DNA of 17,153 bases from Gordonia westfalica (GTDB taxonomy: Bacteria > Actinomycetota > Actinomycetes > Mycobacteriales > Mycobacteriaceae), in NCBI RefSeq assembly GCF_900105725.1, contig NZ_FNLM01000022.1, positions 1 through 17,153 on the forward strand, given 5' to 3'. The notes beneath the pieces were generated by a model. That model had not been told where the DNA came from. It did no database searches and saw only the letters and a program-made list of their open reading frames with translations. The stretch's first letter is position 1, and the number at the start of each line of letters is the position of its first letter. A program made the translations under genes and the position numbers. Of this stretch, positions 16,494 through 17,153 are shown piece after piece.

Positions 16494-17104
16494 TCACACG
16501 GCGTAGAGACTCGAGCGCGGATCATCCTTCGGAGGATTCTTCCGCTGCGGCACCGACGTTTCCCGCCGGCGCTTGCCACGGTTCTCCACCTCGTCGACAT
16601 GCTCAACCTCGGCCCGCAGACGCATCAGCGCCAGCGGATTCAACCCGAGACGGTCAGACAACTGCCGCGCCTCCGCAGCAGCCTTCAGGTCGCCCTGCTC
16701 GGCACGAACCTTCCACCGCACATATTGCGCAACCTCACGATGCGTATGGACTCTTCCCAGATCACCGCCTGAGGCGTCGACCACAGATCCGCCCACAACG
16801 CCTTCTCTGCATCAGTGGCCTGCTCAATCTGCAACTGCAACTGGGCCACCAGCAGTTCATTCTTGTTCAGATCGCGCCGCAGCCGGCCCTTCGCGCGACC
16901 ATCGTCCTCACCCTCCAACTCCACCTGGAGTGACGCGACACGATCGCGAGCAACCTCGAGCATCGCCGACGCATTCACATCCGGAAGCAGAGGCCACTCA
17001 GGCGTAGCGCCCTCACGCCCCTCAGACGGCAGAGACCGGAAGTCCTTCTTCGGGTTGTTGCGGCGAGCACGCACAGACGGGTGCTTCGGAGCAGGTCCAG
17101 GCAT
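16494..17104 (-). CDS. Small terminase subunit, right copy (one frameshift)
   Basis: The better of the two copies: from ATG 17104 the frame is open through STPQAVIWEES (residue about 119), then one base is missing at 16748-16749 (GG against CCC in the left arm). With that base restored it continues THREVAQYVRWKVRAEQGD to YAV and ends at 16494, 203 residues in all. An upstream in-frame ATG (17141-17143) exists, but ATG 17104 has the GGGAGG ribosome site and the family-like MPGPAPK start. Confidence 0.76.
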
Positions 17105-17137
17105 TGAACTACCTCCCATTTCGGGATCGGAGGCCCT

Positions 17138-17153
17138 AACCATTTCGGCAGGG
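17138..17153. other. Unpaired right-end extension
   Basis: These 16 bases continue upstream of the small terminase beyond the point where the left arm ends. They contain CCATTTCGG (17140-17148), a 9-base direct repeat of 17116-17124. I see no gene. Confidence 0.6.

Larger units (their letters stand above)
8761..17137 (-). repeat. Right arm of giant inverted repeat
   Basis: This is the mirror of 1-8374. It is the cleaner arm: portal, scaffold and adaptor are intact here. Compared with the left arm it is one base short at 16748-16749, 15339-15340 and 15219-15223. The window runs 16 bases further on this side (17138-17153). Confidence 0.97.

Noticed and set aside
1..17153. Two prophages or two phages in opposite orientation
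   Set aside because: The arms differ only by homopolymer lengths and meet inside the same gene at the same point, which two independent elements would not do.
1..17153. CRISPR array, tRNA genes, insertion sequence, diversity-generating retroelement, toxin-antitoxin or defence system
   Set aside because: I found no spaced short repeats, no cloverleaf with CCA-type end, no transposase or reverse transcriptase motifs, and no open frame outside the structural gene set.

Overview
The window carries one actinobacteriophage-like head and neck gene module twice, as two arms of a giant inverted repeat. Bases 1-8374 and 8761-17137 are reverse complements of each other and face each other across a roughly 390-base centre (8375-8760). 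Bases 17138-17153 are a short extension on the right end only. The DNA is GC-rich. The gene order (small terminase, large terminase, SPP1 gp6-like portal, MuF-like protein, scaffold, major capsid, four small connector/tail-completion proteins, tail tube, start of a tail-assembly gene) is that of a long-tailed, non-contractile phage or prophage of Actinobacteria (Rhodococcus/Gordonia/Mycobacterium type). Host and phage type are inferred from protein style and layout, not from a search.

Left arm (+ strand): small terminase 34-643, large terminase 647-2298, portal 2311-3668, MuF-like 3655-4419, scaffold 4495-5075, major capsid 5085-5909, head-tail adaptor 5915-6483, stopper 6467-6829, gp10-like neck protein 6826-7083, tail terminator 7087-7470, tail tube 7533-8126, a perfect 12-bp hairpin, then a truncated gene from 8288. 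Right arm (- strand): the same genes mirrored, from the truncated gene at 8847 outward to the small terminase ending at 17104. The genes are tightly packed with short gaps or overlaps, as in one late transcript. The terminase packages DNA through the portal into a shell built by capsid protein on the scaffold. Adaptor, stopper and neck proteins close the head and join it to the tail tube and its terminator.

The two arms differ at 11 positions that I could locate, and every one is a one-base change in the length of a short homopolymer run. I saw no substitutions in the parts compared. These differences break different genes in the two arms: adaptor, scaffold and portal are broken left and intact right, while large and small terminase are broken in both. 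Combining the arms restores every frame. At the centre, the left flank of the turning point (8375-8590) looks like a degraded, insertion-rich copy of the clean right flank (8591-8760), and the turning point is a GAAACCCT/AGGGTTTC hairpin inside a coding gene.

My best reading is that the window is a fold-back (template plus complement) long-read or assembly chimera of one linear phage segment of about 8.6 kb, not a natural palindromic genome or a new system. The phage genes themselves look real. The most interesting possibly biological signals are the cluster of hairpins and repeated TCCTGGTCA words around the tail-tube gene, and an identical 15-base 3' end shared by the capsid and tail-tube genes.
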